This document shows, one piece after another, positions 9,855 to 18,456 of a DNA stretch of 64,000 nucleotides. The notes below the pieces were generated by a model, which had not been told where the DNA came from, did no database searches, and saw only the letters and a list, made by a program, of their open reading frames with translations. This DNA comes from Roseicella aerolata (lineage in GTDB: Bacteria; Pseudomonadota; Alphaproteobacteria; Acetobacterales; Acetobacteraceae): the NCBI RefSeq assembly GCF_020523605.1, contig NZ_JAJAQI010000014.1, forward strand, positions 62,001-126,000. Direction: 5' to 3'. Both the position numbers and the translations under genes were made by a program. The first letter of the stretch is position 1; the number at the start of each line of letters is the position of its first letter.

Positions 9855-10841
9855 TTAGGGCAGCGGCTGCGGGTTGGCCGAGAGGCCGCGCAGATAGGCG
9901 ATGAGGTTCGCGCGGTCCTGCGCGTCCTTCACGCCGGCGAAGGCCATGCGGTTGCCCGGGGCGTACTGCGCCGGGGCGAGGAGCCACCTGTTCAGCTCCT
10001 CATAGGTCCAGGGGCCTTCCTTCGACTTCAGGGCGGCGGAGTAGTTGAAGCCCTGGATGTGGCCATGCGGCTTGCCGACCACGTCATAGAGGTTGGGGCC
10101 GACGCCGTTGCGCCCGCCCTCATTCGCGGTGTGGCAGGCGGCGCATTGGCGGCGGAACACCGCGCCGCCCTTCTCCGGATCGGCATTGGCCAGGAGCGGA
10201 CCGATTGCCGGCACTGCGGCCGCGGCCGGCGCCGCGGCGGGGGCGGCAGGCGCGGCTGCCGCCGCGGCGGGCGCGGCCGCCGGTGCCGCGGCGGCACCGG
10301 CCGGCGGCAAGGGAATCGGGTTCGGCGAAAGGGTGCGCAGATAGGCGATCAGATCGGCGCGCTGCTGGGTATTGGCCAGGCCGGCATAGGCCATGCGGGT
10401 GCCGGGCGCATAGGTGGACGGCTTGGCCAGCCAGGCATTCATTTCCTCATAGGTCCAGGGGCCCGGCTTGCCCTTCAGGGCGGCGGAGTAGTTGAACCCC
10501 TCCACATGGCCGTGCGGTGCACCCATGATGCCATAGAGGTTCGGACCGACGCCGTTGCGGCCGCCCTGGTTGAAGGTGTGGCAGGCCGCGCACTGGCGCT
10601 GCGCGACCGTCTGGCCATTCTCGACACTGGCGTTGGCCAGCAGGCCCGAGATCGGCTCCAGCGCCGGGGCGGCCGGTGCCGCGGGGGCGGCCGCGCCGCC
10701 GGCAGGTTCGCCGATGCGGATGGCGCTCTCGTGCGGCGTCTCGCCGTGGACCAGCAGCTTCCCCACCTGGCCTGCCAGCATGAAGGCGATCCCGGCCGTG
10801 AGTACCGCGGCGAAGGCCTTGTTCAGTTCAAGCGAATTCAT
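9855..10841 (-). CDS. Membrane-anchored cytochrome c with two tandem haem domains
   Basis: The 328-residue protein has an N-terminal hydrophobic segment (AAVLTAGIAFMLAGQV, residues 11-26), probably an uncleaved anchor. Two class I cytochrome c domains follow, each with CAACHT for covalent haem, NGVGPNLYG/D and a distal methionine in GTRMAYAG or GNRMAFAG. The two domains are nearly the same sequence and are joined by an Ala/Pro linker of about 40 residues, so they arose by internal duplication. Each resembles the c-552/CycM cytochromes of alphaproteobacteria that pass electrons to terminal oxidases. The start at 10841 (MNSLELNK) fits CycM homologues. A terminator follows at 9797. Confidence 0.9.
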   Translation of the reverse strand: MNSLELNKAFAAVLTAGIAFMLAGQVGKLLVHGETPHESAIRIGEPAGGAAAPAAPAAPALEPISGLLANASVENGQTVAQRQCAACHTFNQGGRNGVGPNLYGIMGAPHGHVEGFNYSAALKGKPGPWTYEEMNAWLAKPSTYAPGTRMAYAGLANTQQRADLIAYLRTLSPNPIPLPPAGAAAAPAAAPAAAAAAPAAPAAAPAAAAVPAIGPLLANADPEKGGAVFRRQCAACHTANEGGRNGVGPNLYDVVGKPHGHIQGFNYSAALKSKEGPWTYEELNRWLLAPAQYAPGNRMAFAGVKDAQDRANLIAYLRGLSANPQPLP

Positions 10842-11876
10842 CGGCGATGGCGTCCTTGGCAACGCGACGGACGAGTGGCACCACGCGCCGGATCGGCACG
10901 GGAGAGGGCCGCCAAGGGATATAGCCGAAGCGCCGAACCCCGCAACCCACTGCGGAACCGGAAGGCCGGGCAAAGCGCCGGAAGGGTACGGGATCGGCCG
11001 CCGCATCCGGCGACGGGCGATCAGCTTCGGCGCAGCCGGCATCGCCAGGACGGTGCACGGGTGGACCGGCAGCGCACTGGAATTATCCGCCGGTCAGGAG
11101 GGCGCAGGCCGGCTGCATGGCCCGCCGGTGCCGATCACCAGCCAGGAGATGCGCGTCGGCAGGATGCCGGTCCGGCAGGCGGCGTGCAGGACCGGGACTT
11201 GGCAGTGATGCTCTCGAAGGCGCAGCGGACGCCGCCCGGGGCCAACGCATCGCGGACCGGGCTCAGAAGTGCGCCCTCCCCCGCCGTGTCGCGCGCTGCG
11301 TGGTGAAGGGCAGGGTCGTACCACGAAAGGCGATGCCGAATGCGCGGAGGGACTCGCGGACGGGCCTGCCGCCCTCTGGCCATCCGGTGCCCTCGTGCAG
11401 TGGCGGGACGTGCAGCCCGTCATCGCGGGCACGACCCGGGCGCCAGGCAGAAAGGTTAATCGGCGAATGGCACGGGTCCCGCAGGCGCCGGCCGGCTGCC
11501 CGTTCCTCAGAGCGGATCGCGGACGGGCATGAACGCCCGGAGCGGGAATCGGCTCTGTGAACAATCCGCTGCAGCCCCTGCCATGACGGCGGCGGGAACC
11601 CACCGGACCTCGTTGGGGGAACTCATGCCGGCCTCCCCGGGACCGGGCCGCCATCTGGTCCGATTGTCGCGTCGTGCCATCAACCGCATCGGATGGTCGC
11701 GTCAGCGGGCCTCCACTCATCTCGCGGTCGTGACCACGGCCCTGGCCCGGAAGGGCGCCATATCTCACTTGCTCAGGCTCGAGTGGCGGCTCCCGCCCCC
11801 TAGGCCGGCGCTCCCGCTCGGGTCCAGGCGGACCGCGACGTGGGTGCCCGCGGCGCGAAGAGGGGAGGGTTTCGGT
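10842..11876. other. 1-kb region without a supported gene
   Basis: Open frames here have no recognisable domain and their composition fits out-of-frame GC-rich DNA. The only structure seen is the palindromic repeat at 11509-11575. The first 200 bases should contain the promoter of the cytochrome gene. A decayed gene cannot be excluded. Confidence 0.5.
11509..11575. repeat. Dispersed palindromic repeat, copy A
   Basis: It contains AGAGCGGATCGCGGACGGGC and GAACGCCCGG, matching the copy at the end of purK (26829-26934) nearly base for base over its first 35 bases, and ends in AATCCGCTGCAG. It lies in a gene-free region. Confidence 0.7.
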
Positions 11877-12665
11877 ATGGCAAGGGCCTGGACCAATGAT
11901 CACCTGACGACCGATGCGGAACCGGGCATTCGCCGGATCGGCACGGCCGACCTGCGGGAGGTGCTGCGGCAGGGGTGGGATGATTTCCTCGCCATCCCGA
12001 CCCAGCTCGTCTTCCTCTGCGTGCTCTATCCGCTGGTCGGGTGGGTCGCGGCGCGCGCCTTCTCGGGCGGCGAGATGATGCCGCTGCTCTGGCCGCTGGT
12101 CGCCGGACTCAGCCTGCTCGGCCCGGTCGCGGCGGTCGGCCTCTATGAGATCAGCCGGCGGCGGGAAGCGGGCGAACAGGTCTCCTGGCTCACGGCCTTC
12201 GAGGTGCTGCGGCACCCGAACCTGCCGCTCATCGCCATGATGGGCGTCATGCTGATGGCCATCTTCGTCGCCTGGCTGTTCGTGGCGAAGATGATCTACA
12301 ACATGACCATGGGCCAGTTGCCGATCGCCTCCTTCGGCGACCTGGTGAACGCCACCTTCACCACCTCGGAAGGGTGGCAGCTGCTGCTGCTCGGCAATGG
12401 CGCCGGCTTCCTCTTCGCGCTGCTGGTGCTGATGCTGACGGTGGTCTCCGTACCGATGCTGATTGACCGGCGCGTCGATATCAGCACGGCGATCCAGACC
12501 TCCTTCCGCGCCTGCATGGCGAATCCCGGCCCGATGGCGGCCTGGGGGCTGATCGTGGCGGTGCTGCTCTTCCTCGGCTGCCTGCCGGCCTTCATCGGCC
12601 TCGCGGTGGTGATGCCGGTGCTGGGGCATGCCACCTGGCACCTCTACAAGCGCGTGGTGGTCTGA
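11877..12665 (+). CDS. DUF2189 integral membrane protein
   Basis: The 262-residue protein has an acidic cytosolic N-terminus (residues 1-40, with the family's ADLREVLRQGWDDFLAIPTQLVF) and about six membrane segments. It matches the DUF2189 family of inner-membrane proteins, for which no function is established. The ATG at 11877 follows GGGGAGGG; longer upstream readings are not conserved-looking. The repeated HATWHLYKRVV ending is typical of the family. It stands alone. Confidence 0.85.
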   Translation: MARAWTNDHLTTDAEPGIRRIGTADLREVLRQGWDDFLAIPTQLVFLCVLYPLVGWVAARAFSGGEMMPLLWPLVAGLSLLGPVAAVGLYEISRRREAGEQVSWLTAFEVLRHPNLPLIAMMGVMLMAIFVAWLFVAKMIYNMTMGQLPIASFGDLVNATFTTSEGWQLLLLGNGAGFLFALLVLMLTVVSVPMLIDRRVDISTAIQTSFRACMANPGPMAAWGLIVAVLLFLGCLPAFIGLAVVMPVLGHATWHLYKRVVV

Positions 12666-13008
12666 AGGCGCCGTCCCGGCTGCTGCGCCCGGCCACCGGC
12701 GCGCACGGCGCGGCGTGACGGCCGGCGGATGCGGGCCCGATCGCCGGGTGGGGGTGCCGCAACCGCCGCCCTTCCGGCCGAAGGCGTCGCTGCCGGCCCT
12801 GCGCCGGCGCAGGGGGCGCGGTGTGCCGCCGCCAGGGCAGCAGCATGCGGCCCCGGGTGCCCCCCGTCACCGCAGGTGCCAGGACCGCATCAGCGGTGAA
12901 CCACCGCGGCAAAGGGCGGGGCGGGCATGGTCCGGCGATGACCTGCGAGGTCATCGCTTCCGCGCGCCCGGCATGGCCCATGGCACGCCTCGACGCAGGA
13001 GGCACGCC
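12666..13008. other. Intergenic region with one operator-like palindrome
   Basis: No gene is supported. The only clear signal is the perfect palindrome at 12935-12957, upstream of the ABM monooxygenase gene. Confidence 0.5.
12935..12957. promoter_or_regulatory. Operator-like palindrome upstream of ABM gene
   Basis: GCGATGACCT-GCG-AGGTCATCGC is a perfect palindrome with 10-bp arms, ending 51 bases before the ABM start codon. The core ATGACCT-N3-AGGTCAT recurs at 22757-22773, just upstream of the MmyB-like regulator gene. Both copies are preceded by GCGGGCATG. Binding by that regulator is an inference. Confidence 0.55.
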
Positions 13009-13344
13009 ATGCCGGATGTCAGCCCGGAGCCCTTCACCATCCTGATCACGCTGCAGGTCAGGCCGGGGCGGGAGGCCGAATTCCTCGGCCTGCTCGCGCC
13101 CGTGCTGAACGCCATGCGGCACGAGCCGACTTTCATCAACACCATCCTGCATCAGGATCCGGAGGATCCCTGCCGCTTCCTCCTCTACGAGACCTGGACC
13201 GACCGGCGCGACCTGGTGGAGGTGCAGATGCAGCGCCCCTACCGCGCGGCCCTCAATGCCCGGTTGCCGGACCTACTGGCGGAGCCGCGCCGGATCGAGG
13301 TCTGGCAGGCCCTGCGCGCCGATTTCGCCTTCAGGTCAGGTTGA
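13009..13344 (+). CDS. Antibiotic biosynthesis monooxygenase (ABM) domain protein
   Basis: The 111-residue protein is a single ABM (quinol-monooxygenase-like) domain: FTILITLQVRPGREAEFL, then HEPTFINTILHQDPEDPCRFLLYETWTDRRDL. ABM proteins form small ferredoxin-like dimers; members include YgiN and haem- or quinone-acting oxygenases, often without a cofactor. The AGGAGG site 4-9 bases before 13009 fixes the start. The operator-like palindrome at 12935 suggests regulation shared with the MmyB-like regulator at 22809. The substrate is unknown. Confidence 0.85.
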   Translation: MPDVSPEPFTILITLQVRPGREAEFLGLLAPVLNAMRHEPTFINTILHQDPEDPCRFLLYETWTDRRDLVEVQMQRPYRAALNARLPDLLAEPRRIEVWQALRADFAFRSG

Positions 13345-13470
13345 GGCGCGCGCGCTCGCGCGGCGGCTTGGACATGCCTCGGCCTCCCCTGCCCGGGCGT
13401 TGCCGTGAACGACGCGGGCGCGCTGCCCGGGACCCGCCCGGCCCCCGCTCTGCCGCCGGAAGGCCGCCTG

Positions 13471-14085
13471 TCAAAGGCCGCTGAGCGGCGGCACCGTGGC
13501 GGCGAAGGCGGGACGCGCCGCGAGGCGGTCGAACCAGGCGGCGAGGGCCGGCCGTCCCTCCCGCCAGGGCCAGGCACGGTGGCGCCTCTCGGCATAGCCC
13601 AGCAGGCAGCCCAGGGTGATGCGCGCCGCATCCGGCGGGCCGTCCAGCGCCCAGGCGCCGGCCGCAACCTCCGCCTCCAGCGCATCGGCCACGCGGCTGG
13701 TGCGCGCCGTCTCCAGCGCGATGACGCCGGGGGAGCGTTCCTCCGGCGGCCGGCGCAATTCGCGGTTCCACACCGCCATGCCGTCCAGCATGCCCAGCAC
13801 GCGGCCGAATTCGGCACGGGCGCGAAGATCACCGGCCGGCAGCAGCGGATAGGCGACGCCGAGCGTGTCGAGGAAGGGCAGGATCAGCGCCGTCTCGGTC
13901 AGCGCCGTGCCGTCGGGCAGAACCAGCGTCGGCACGCGGCCGACGGGGTTGTGCGGCAGCAGGGTGGAGCGCGGGTCGCGCAAGGCGGTCTCCACCTCCT
14001 CGACACGGGGCGCGAGGCCGGTTTCGCGCAGGGCCACGCGGACGGCGCGGGCGAAGGGGGAGCCGGAGGAGAAGAAGAGACGCAT
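13471..14085 (-). CDS. Glutathione S-transferase family protein
   Basis: The 204-residue protein has the thioredoxin-like GST N-domain: MRLFFSSGSPFARAVRVAL, with NPVGRVPTLVLPDG (cis-Pro region binding glutathione) and LTETALILPFLD (Glu-Thr/Ser that hold the gamma-glutamyl part), followed by an all-helical C-domain. The SSGSPFARAVR motif places it with cytosolic bacterial GSTs of the YibF type. The start at 14085 fits this N-terminus. It is on the same strand as the ABC transporter upstream but 73 bases away. The substrate is unknown. Confidence 0.88.
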   Translation of the reverse strand: MRLFFSSGSPFARAVRVALRETGLAPRVEEVETALRDPRSTLLPHNPVGRVPTLVLPDGTALTETALILPFLDTLGVAYPLLPAGDLRARAEFGRVLGMLDGMAVWNRELRRPPEERSPGVIALETARTSRVADALEAEVAAGAWALDGPPDAARITLGCLLGYAERRHRAWPWREGRPALAAWFDRLAARPAFAATVPPLSGL

Positions 14086-14158
14086 GGGGAGGATCGAACC
14101 AGAACCCGACCCGATGTCCAGCGGGGATGCGAGGGAGCCTTCCCCTCGATCACCCGGG

Positions 14159-16015
14159 CTACCCCCGCGCCCCCCGCAGCAGCCGCCGCAGCGCCCCCTG
14201 CCCCACCGCCACCACCGGCCCTGCGGCCCTCCCTGCCGGCGGTGCCGCCCGCCGCCGCCGCGCCGTCAGCTTCGCCCCCTCCGCGCCGCGCACCAGGCTG
14301 AGCGTCCGGTCATGATAGGCATCCAGCCCCGGCCGGTGGCCGATCGAGACCAGCGCGCTCTCGGCCAGTTCCTCCCGGAACAGCCGCATCATCGCGTCCT
14401 GGTTGGCCTCGTCCAGCGCGGCCGTCGCCTCGTCCATGAAGACCCAGCGCGGCCGGTGCAGCAGCAGCCGCGCGAAGGCGAGCCGCTGCTGCTCCCCGAG
14501 CGAGAGGATGCGGTCCCAGCGGTCCTCCTCCTCCAGGCGCGGGATGAGGTGCTCCAGCCCGCAGCGCCGGAGCGCGTCCTCCTGCGCCGCGTGCGGGAAG
14601 CGCTTCGGCGGCGCGGGATAGGCCAGCGCGGCGGAAAGGGTACCGAGCGGCAGGTAGGGCCGCTGCGGCATGAACATCATCTGTGCCCGCGGCGGGATGC
14701 GGATCTCGCCCCTGCCCCAGGGCCAGAGGCCGGCGATGGCGCGGAACAGGGTGGATTTGCCCGTGCCGCTCTCGCCGACGATCAGCACCTTCTCGCCAGC
14801 CGCGATCTCGGCCGTCGCATCGCCGATCAGGATGGCGCCGTCGGACTGGGCGATCTGCAGGTCGCGGAAGGCCAGCACCTCCCGCCCGTCCTCGGTGGGG
14901 CCTTCGTGGATCGCGATATGGCTCTCGGCCTCGACCAGTTCCTCCGCCTCCAGCGTGTCCTCCAGCTCCACCACCCGCTCCACATGGCTGCGCCAGTCGG
15001 CGATGCGGGGGAAATTGTCCACGAACCAGTTGAGGCTGGTGGTGACCTGGCCGAAGGCGGAGGCGATCTGCATCAGCACGCCGAGCGTGATGGCACCGGC
15101 GAAGTAGCGCGGGCTGGCGACCAGGATGGGAAAGACCGTCAGCAGCATGCCATAGGCGCTGGTCAGCCACATCAGGTTGCGCTCGCTGCGCATCAGCTCC
15201 TTCATCACCCGGATGACGTGGTCGAAGGCGTGCTGCAGACCACGCTCCTCATCCGCCTCACCGCGGATCAGGGCGATGCCCTCGCTGCTCTCGCGCAGCC
15301 GCACCAGGGCGAAGCGGTGATCGCTCTCGGCCTCGTTGCGGCGGATATTGGCCTCCACCATCGGCCGGCCGATCCGCCAGGTCAGGAAGCTGCCGATGAA
15401 GGCATAGAGCAGCGCCGCCCAGACCATGTAGCCCGGGATGTCGAATTCGGTGGCGCCGAAGGCGACATGCAGCGGACCCGACAGCGTCCAGAGGATGCCG
15501 ACGAAGGAGACCAGCATCAGGACCGAGGTGACGAGGCCGACCGCCATGTCCACCGCCATGGCGGTGGCCCAGCGGGTGTTCTCGCTGATGCGCTGGTCCG
15601 GGTTGTCGGCGGCGCCTTCCAGGAAATTCATCTGGTAGTGCCGGCCATCTGTCAGCCAGCGGCGCTGCAGGCGGAAGACCAGCCAGCGCCGCCAGTGCAG
15701 TTGCAGCAATTGCCGGACATAGAGCTGGAAGACCGCCGTCACCATGCTGGCGACGGTCAGCACCAGGAACAGGCCCATCTGGCCGAAGAAGGCGCTGCGG
15801 TCGCGCAACTCCAGGGCGTTGAAGAAGTCGCGGTTCCAGATGTTGAAGCGCACCTGGATGGCGATCTGCAGCAGGGTCAGCAGCAGGACGCCGGTGGCGA
15901 GCCGCCGCGCCTGCCACTTCTCCTCGCCATTGAAGTAGAGCGCCGAGAGCCGGCCGAAGCGGCGCAGGAAGCGCTCCGGCGGCGCGGCCTCCGGTGCGGG
16001 ATCGGGGGTAGCCAT
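14159..16015 (-). CDS. ABC transporter, fused permease and ATPase (YddA/SbmA-like)
   Basis: The 618-residue protein joins a six-helix membrane domain of the ABC_membrane_2 type (NIWNRDFFNALELRD, HWRRWLVFRLQRRWL, MNFLEGAADNPDQRISEN) to a C-terminal ATPase with Walker A GESGTGKST (about 413-421), signature LSLGEQQRLAFARLLLHRP (about 503) and Walker B RWVFMDEATAALDE. Such half-transporters (E. coli YddA, mycobacterial Rv1819c) act as homodimers in the inner membrane and move cobalamin, peptides or unknown solutes. The basic C-terminal tail beyond the ATPase is Arg/Ala rich. The secreted protein at 16024 is directly upstream (8 bases), suggesting an operon. Confidence 0.9.
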   Translation of the reverse strand: MATPDPAPEAAPPERFLRRFGRLSALYFNGEEKWQARRLATGVLLLTLLQIAIQVRFNIWNRDFFNALELRDRSAFFGQMGLFLVLTVASMVTAVFQLYVRQLLQLHWRRWLVFRLQRRWLTDGRHYQMNFLEGAADNPDQRISENTRWATAMAVDMAVGLVTSVLMLVSFVGILWTLSGPLHVAFGATEFDIPGYMVWAALLYAFIGSFLTWRIGRPMVEANIRRNEAESDHRFALVRLRESSEGIALIRGEADEERGLQHAFDHVIRVMKELMRSERNLMWLTSAYGMLLTVFPILVASPRYFAGAITLGVLMQIASAFGQVTTSLNWFVDNFPRIADWRSHVERVVELEDTLEAEELVEAESHIAIHEGPTEDGREVLAFRDLQIAQSDGAILIGDATAEIAAGEKVLIVGESGTGKSTLFRAIAGLWPWGRGEIRIPPRAQMMFMPQRPYLPLGTLSAALAYPAPPKRFPHAAQEDALRRCGLEHLIPRLEEEDRWDRILSLGEQQRLAFARLLLHRPRWVFMDEATAALDEANQDAMMRLFREELAESALVSIGHRPGLDAYHDRTLSLVRGAEGAKLTARRRRAAPPAGRAAGPVVAVGQGALRRLLRGARG

Positions 16016-16023
16016 GCCGGGGC

Positions 16024-16677
16024 TCAGCGCTGCGGCGGCGGGAGCGGCTTCAGCGTGCCGGGCTGGTCGCCGAGCGCGCTGGCCAGCAGCGCGCGGCCGC
16101 CCTCACCCTCCTGCCCCATGCCCTCGGCCGCCAGCTTCGCGCCGGGCCGCAGGAGGTCCCGCATGCCCTCCGCCATGCCCTGCGGGACGAGGATGACGGT
16201 GCCATCCTCCAGGATCGCGCCGGCAACTTCGCCCTGCGGCGCGTAATAGGGCTGCTTCACCGTGCCGGCGACGGCGAGCCGCGTCGCGCGCTCCTCCGGC
16301 AGGCGGCCGCCCAGGCGCCAGTAGAAGCGCTCCACCACCGTCGGCGTGGCGTCGCTGCCGGGGGCGAAGGCGAGCATGGTGATGACCGGCGCGGTGCGGG
16401 CGCGGATGCCCCAGACGACGAGCGGCCGGCCCTGCGGCGCGACCTGCCGGACGGCCTCCGCCACATCCGGCGGGAAGACGATCTGCGGCCCTTCGCGGAA
16501 GATCAGCGCATCGGTCTCGCCGCGCGGGTTGAGCAGGTAGCGCTCCACCGTGCCGGTGAAGGAGGGAAGCTGTGTCGGGTCGAACCAGAACTCCCCCCGC
16601 GGCACCGGCGTCTGCGCGGGGGCGGGACGCGGCAGCGCGAGCGCCGGCAGGAGGAACAGCGCGCCGCGCCGCCGCAT
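16024..16677 (-). CDS. Secreted protein of unknown function with internal repeat
   Basis: The 217-residue product has a cleavable signal peptide (residues 1-22, ending APAQ) and no known domain. Residues 41-79 and 137-175 appear to be a duplication: both read G-T-V, then P-x-GE, I, G, I, P, then AE-xx-R (GTVERYLLNPRGETDALIF against GTVKQPYYAPQGEVAGAIL). The C-terminus is Pro-rich. It precedes the YddA-like ABC transporter by 8 bases, so it may serve that transporter in the periplasm. Function is not known. Confidence 0.7.
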   Translation of the reverse strand: MRRRGALFLLPALALPRPAPAQTPVPRGEFWFDPTQLPSFTGTVERYLLNPRGETDALIFREGPQIVFPPDVAEAVRQVAPQGRPLVVWGIRARTAPVITMLAFAPGSDATPTVVERFYWRLGGRLPEERATRLAVAGTVKQPYYAPQGEVAGAILEDGTVILVPQGMAEGMRDLLRPGAKLAAEGMGQEGEGGRALLASALGDQPGTLKPLPPPQR

Positions 16678-16692
16678 GGTGCGATGGCCCCG

Positions 16693-16857
16693 CTATGCCC
16701 CTCGCACCACGCCGAAGATCAGCGAGACGAGGAAGAGCACGAGGAAGATGGCAAACAGTACCTTGGCAATCCCGGCCGAGGCCGAGGCGATGCCGCCGAA
16801 GCCGAACAGGCCGGCGACCAGCGCGATGACAAGGAAGATCAGGGTCCAGTAGAGCAT
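16693..16857 (-). CDS. DUF1328 (UPF0391) small membrane protein
   Basis: The 54-residue protein starts [21 protein letters not shown] and ends in a second membrane helix, [17 protein letters not shown]. Length and both helices match the UPF0391/YtjA family, small inner-membrane proteins often induced by stress. It lies 15 bases before the secreted protein gene on the same strand. Its closeness to the phyR locus fits a role under the general stress response, but that is an inference. Confidence 0.9.
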   Translation of the reverse strand: MLYWTLIFLVIALVAGLFGFGGIASASAGIAKVLFAIFLVLFLVSLIFGVVRGA

Positions 16858-17035
16858 GCGTTGTCTCCGCTGCTTGTGCGGCCGGAAAACGCCGGCTTGT
16901 CGCCGCGGTTGCCGATGCTCAACGAACCGGGAGATGCACCCCCCCCCGGCATCGGCGCCGGGGCAAGGACGGATCGCCCGTGCGGGAGATGGGCGCGCCC
17001 GGCGGCCTGCAAAGGGCAGGCCGCAGCGCCCGCCG

Positions 17036-17791
17036 TCAGACCGGCCGCACGCCCCGCGTCACCGCCTGATAGGTGGCGACGGCCAGCGTCGTCGGGTCGA
17101 AGGGCTTGGTGATGACGAAGGCCGGTTCCACCGCCTCGCCGGTCAGCAGCCGTTCCGGATAGGCGGTGACGAAGATCACCGGCGCCGTGAGATGCCGCAG
17201 GATGCGGGCCACCGCGCTGGCACCATCGCCACCGGCACCGAGATTGATGTCGGCCAGCACCAGGCCGGGCTTCTCCGCCTCCGCGATCGCCACCGCCTCC
17301 GTCTCGGTGGCCGCGATGCCGACCACGCTGTGGCCGCAGCGCTCGACCAGCTCCTGGATGTCGAGGGCGATGATCGGCTCGTCCTCGATGATCAGGACGC
17401 GGGTGGCGACGCCGGTGCGCAGGCTGTCGCGCGCCAGGCGGAGTTCCAGCTCCGCGGTCGCTGGCAGGATGCGGCAGGCGGCGGCGGCGGCCGTCAGCGG
17501 CTGCTCCTCCAGCGCGGTCAGCAGCAGCAGCATGCGCTGCAGCATCGACATGTCGGCGTGGTCGCCCGTGGCAGGCGGCTCGGCGCGGCGGACGGTGTCG
17601 CCGATGGCGCCGTAGAGGGCGGTGCGCGCCCCGGCATCCTCGGCCAGCCCCTCGGCGGGAGCGGCGAGCACCTGCCGCAGCGCGTCCGCCACCACCTCAT
17701 CGCCACGCGCCTGGCTGCCGGTCAGCGCGCGGGCGTAACGCCGCGCATAGGGCAAGGCACGGATCAGCGCAGCACGGTCCATTGCACTCAT
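17036..17791 (-). CDS. phyR: General stress response regulator PhyR
   Basis: The 251-residue protein has the PhyR layout: an N-terminal sigma-factor-like domain (about residues 1-125) that mimics EcfG and binds the anti-sigma factor NepR, then a receiver domain. The receiver has the acidic pair IIEDEP, phospho-acceptor D181 in LVLADINLG, and [10 protein letters not shown], the PhyR-type FATGUY motif, with lysine in FVITKPFDP. When phosphorylated it sequesters NepR and frees the sigma factor. The ATG at 17791 is preferred to the internal ATG at 17782. It is divergent from two ECF sigma genes. No HWE histidine kinase is in the window. Confidence 0.93.
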   Translation of the reverse strand: MSAMDRAALIRALPYARRYARALTGSQARGDEVVADALRQVLAAPAEGLAEDAGARTALYGAIGDTVRRAEPPATGDHADMSMLQRMLLLLTALEEQPLTAAAAACRILPATAELELRLARDSLRTGVATRVLIIEDEPIIALDIQELVERCGHSVVGIAATETEAVAIAEAEKPGLVLADINLGAGGDGASAVARILRHLTAPVIFVTAYPERLLTGEAVEPAFVITKPFDPTTLAVATYQAVTRGVRPV

Positions 17792-17884
17792 CGCCGTAAG
17801 GCCTCGACCGCTCTTCGGGTTGTCATCCAGCGCACAGGCCCGGCACCCTCGTTGGTATACGATAAGGTTGATATTGAGCGCCAG

Positions 17885-18388
17885 GTGAACGAACAAGCCA
17901 CGGATACGGGACTGCGGTCCGCGCTCGCGGGATTGTTGCCCGAACTGCGCGCCTTCGCGCGATTCCTGTGCGGCAACGCCCAGGAAGCCGACGACCTGGT
18001 GCAGGAAGCACTGGCGCGCAGCCTGCGCAGCCTGGACAGCCGCGAGGAACCGGTCACGGATCTGCGCGCCTGGTGCCTCGCCGTCATCCGCAACATCTTT
18101 CATGAGCAGTTGCGCGCACGCAAGCGAGAGGCAGCAAGGCTGCGCCAGGCGGTGCCCGAGCCACCGGCACCGCCGCTGCAGGAGACGCCGGGGCAGATGC
18201 GCGACCTGTCGCGTGCCCTGCGGGAATTGCCGCCGCTGCTGCGCGAGGCCGTGATCCTGGTCGGCGCGCAGGGCATGTCGCACCAGGATGCCGCCGCGAT
18301 CTGCAACGTGCCGGTCGGCACGATGAAGGCGCGCGTGTCGCGCGCCCGGAAGATGCTCGCCGCCGCTCTCGGTCGTGTGACGGCGTAA
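17885..18388 (+). CDS. ECF RNA polymerase sigma factor, EcfG-like, first copy
   Basis: The 167-residue protein has sigma region 2 (LLPELRAFARFLCGNAQEADDLVQEALARSL) and region 4 with an HTH (MSHQDAAAICNVPVGTMKARVSRARKML). Its place next to phyR and the similarity to EcfG suggest it works in the general stress response. GTG at 17885 is the chosen start; its ribosome-binding site is weak, and TTG at 17852 in the same frame is possible. It is followed by a second, longer sigma gene 68 bases on. It may be a paralogue that fine-tunes or widens the response. Confidence 0.85.
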   Translation: MNEQATDTGLRSALAGLLPELRAFARFLCGNAQEADDLVQEALARSLRSLDSREEPVTDLRAWCLAVIRNIFHEQLRARKREAARLRQAVPEPPAPPLQETPGQMRDLSRALRELPPLLREAVILVGAQGMSHQDAAAICNVPVGTMKARVSRARKMLAAALGRVTA

Positions 18389-18456
18389 CGCCGCCGCGAT
18401 GCAACCCTCCGCCGCCGGGGATCATTGGTTGTCAGACTCTCGAAGGGGACGCACCG

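Noticed and set aside
11468-11483. Sigma-54-like TGGCACGGGTCCCGCA
   Set aside because: GG-N10-GC fits, but the -12 box is poor and the next gene starts nearly 400 bases away, so it is probably chance.
14088-14165. tRNA-like stretch on the minus strand (GCGGGGGTAGCCCGG at one end, GGTTCGATCC at the other)
   Set aside because: The would-be T-stem and acceptor stem do not pair, and no proper anticodon arm can be drawn. It is the spacer between the GST and ABC transporter genes.
17792-17884. EcfG-type promoter (GGAAC ... CGTT) between phyR and the sigma genes
   Set aside because: No GGAAC was found on either strand of the gap, so autoregulation by EcfG cannot be claimed.
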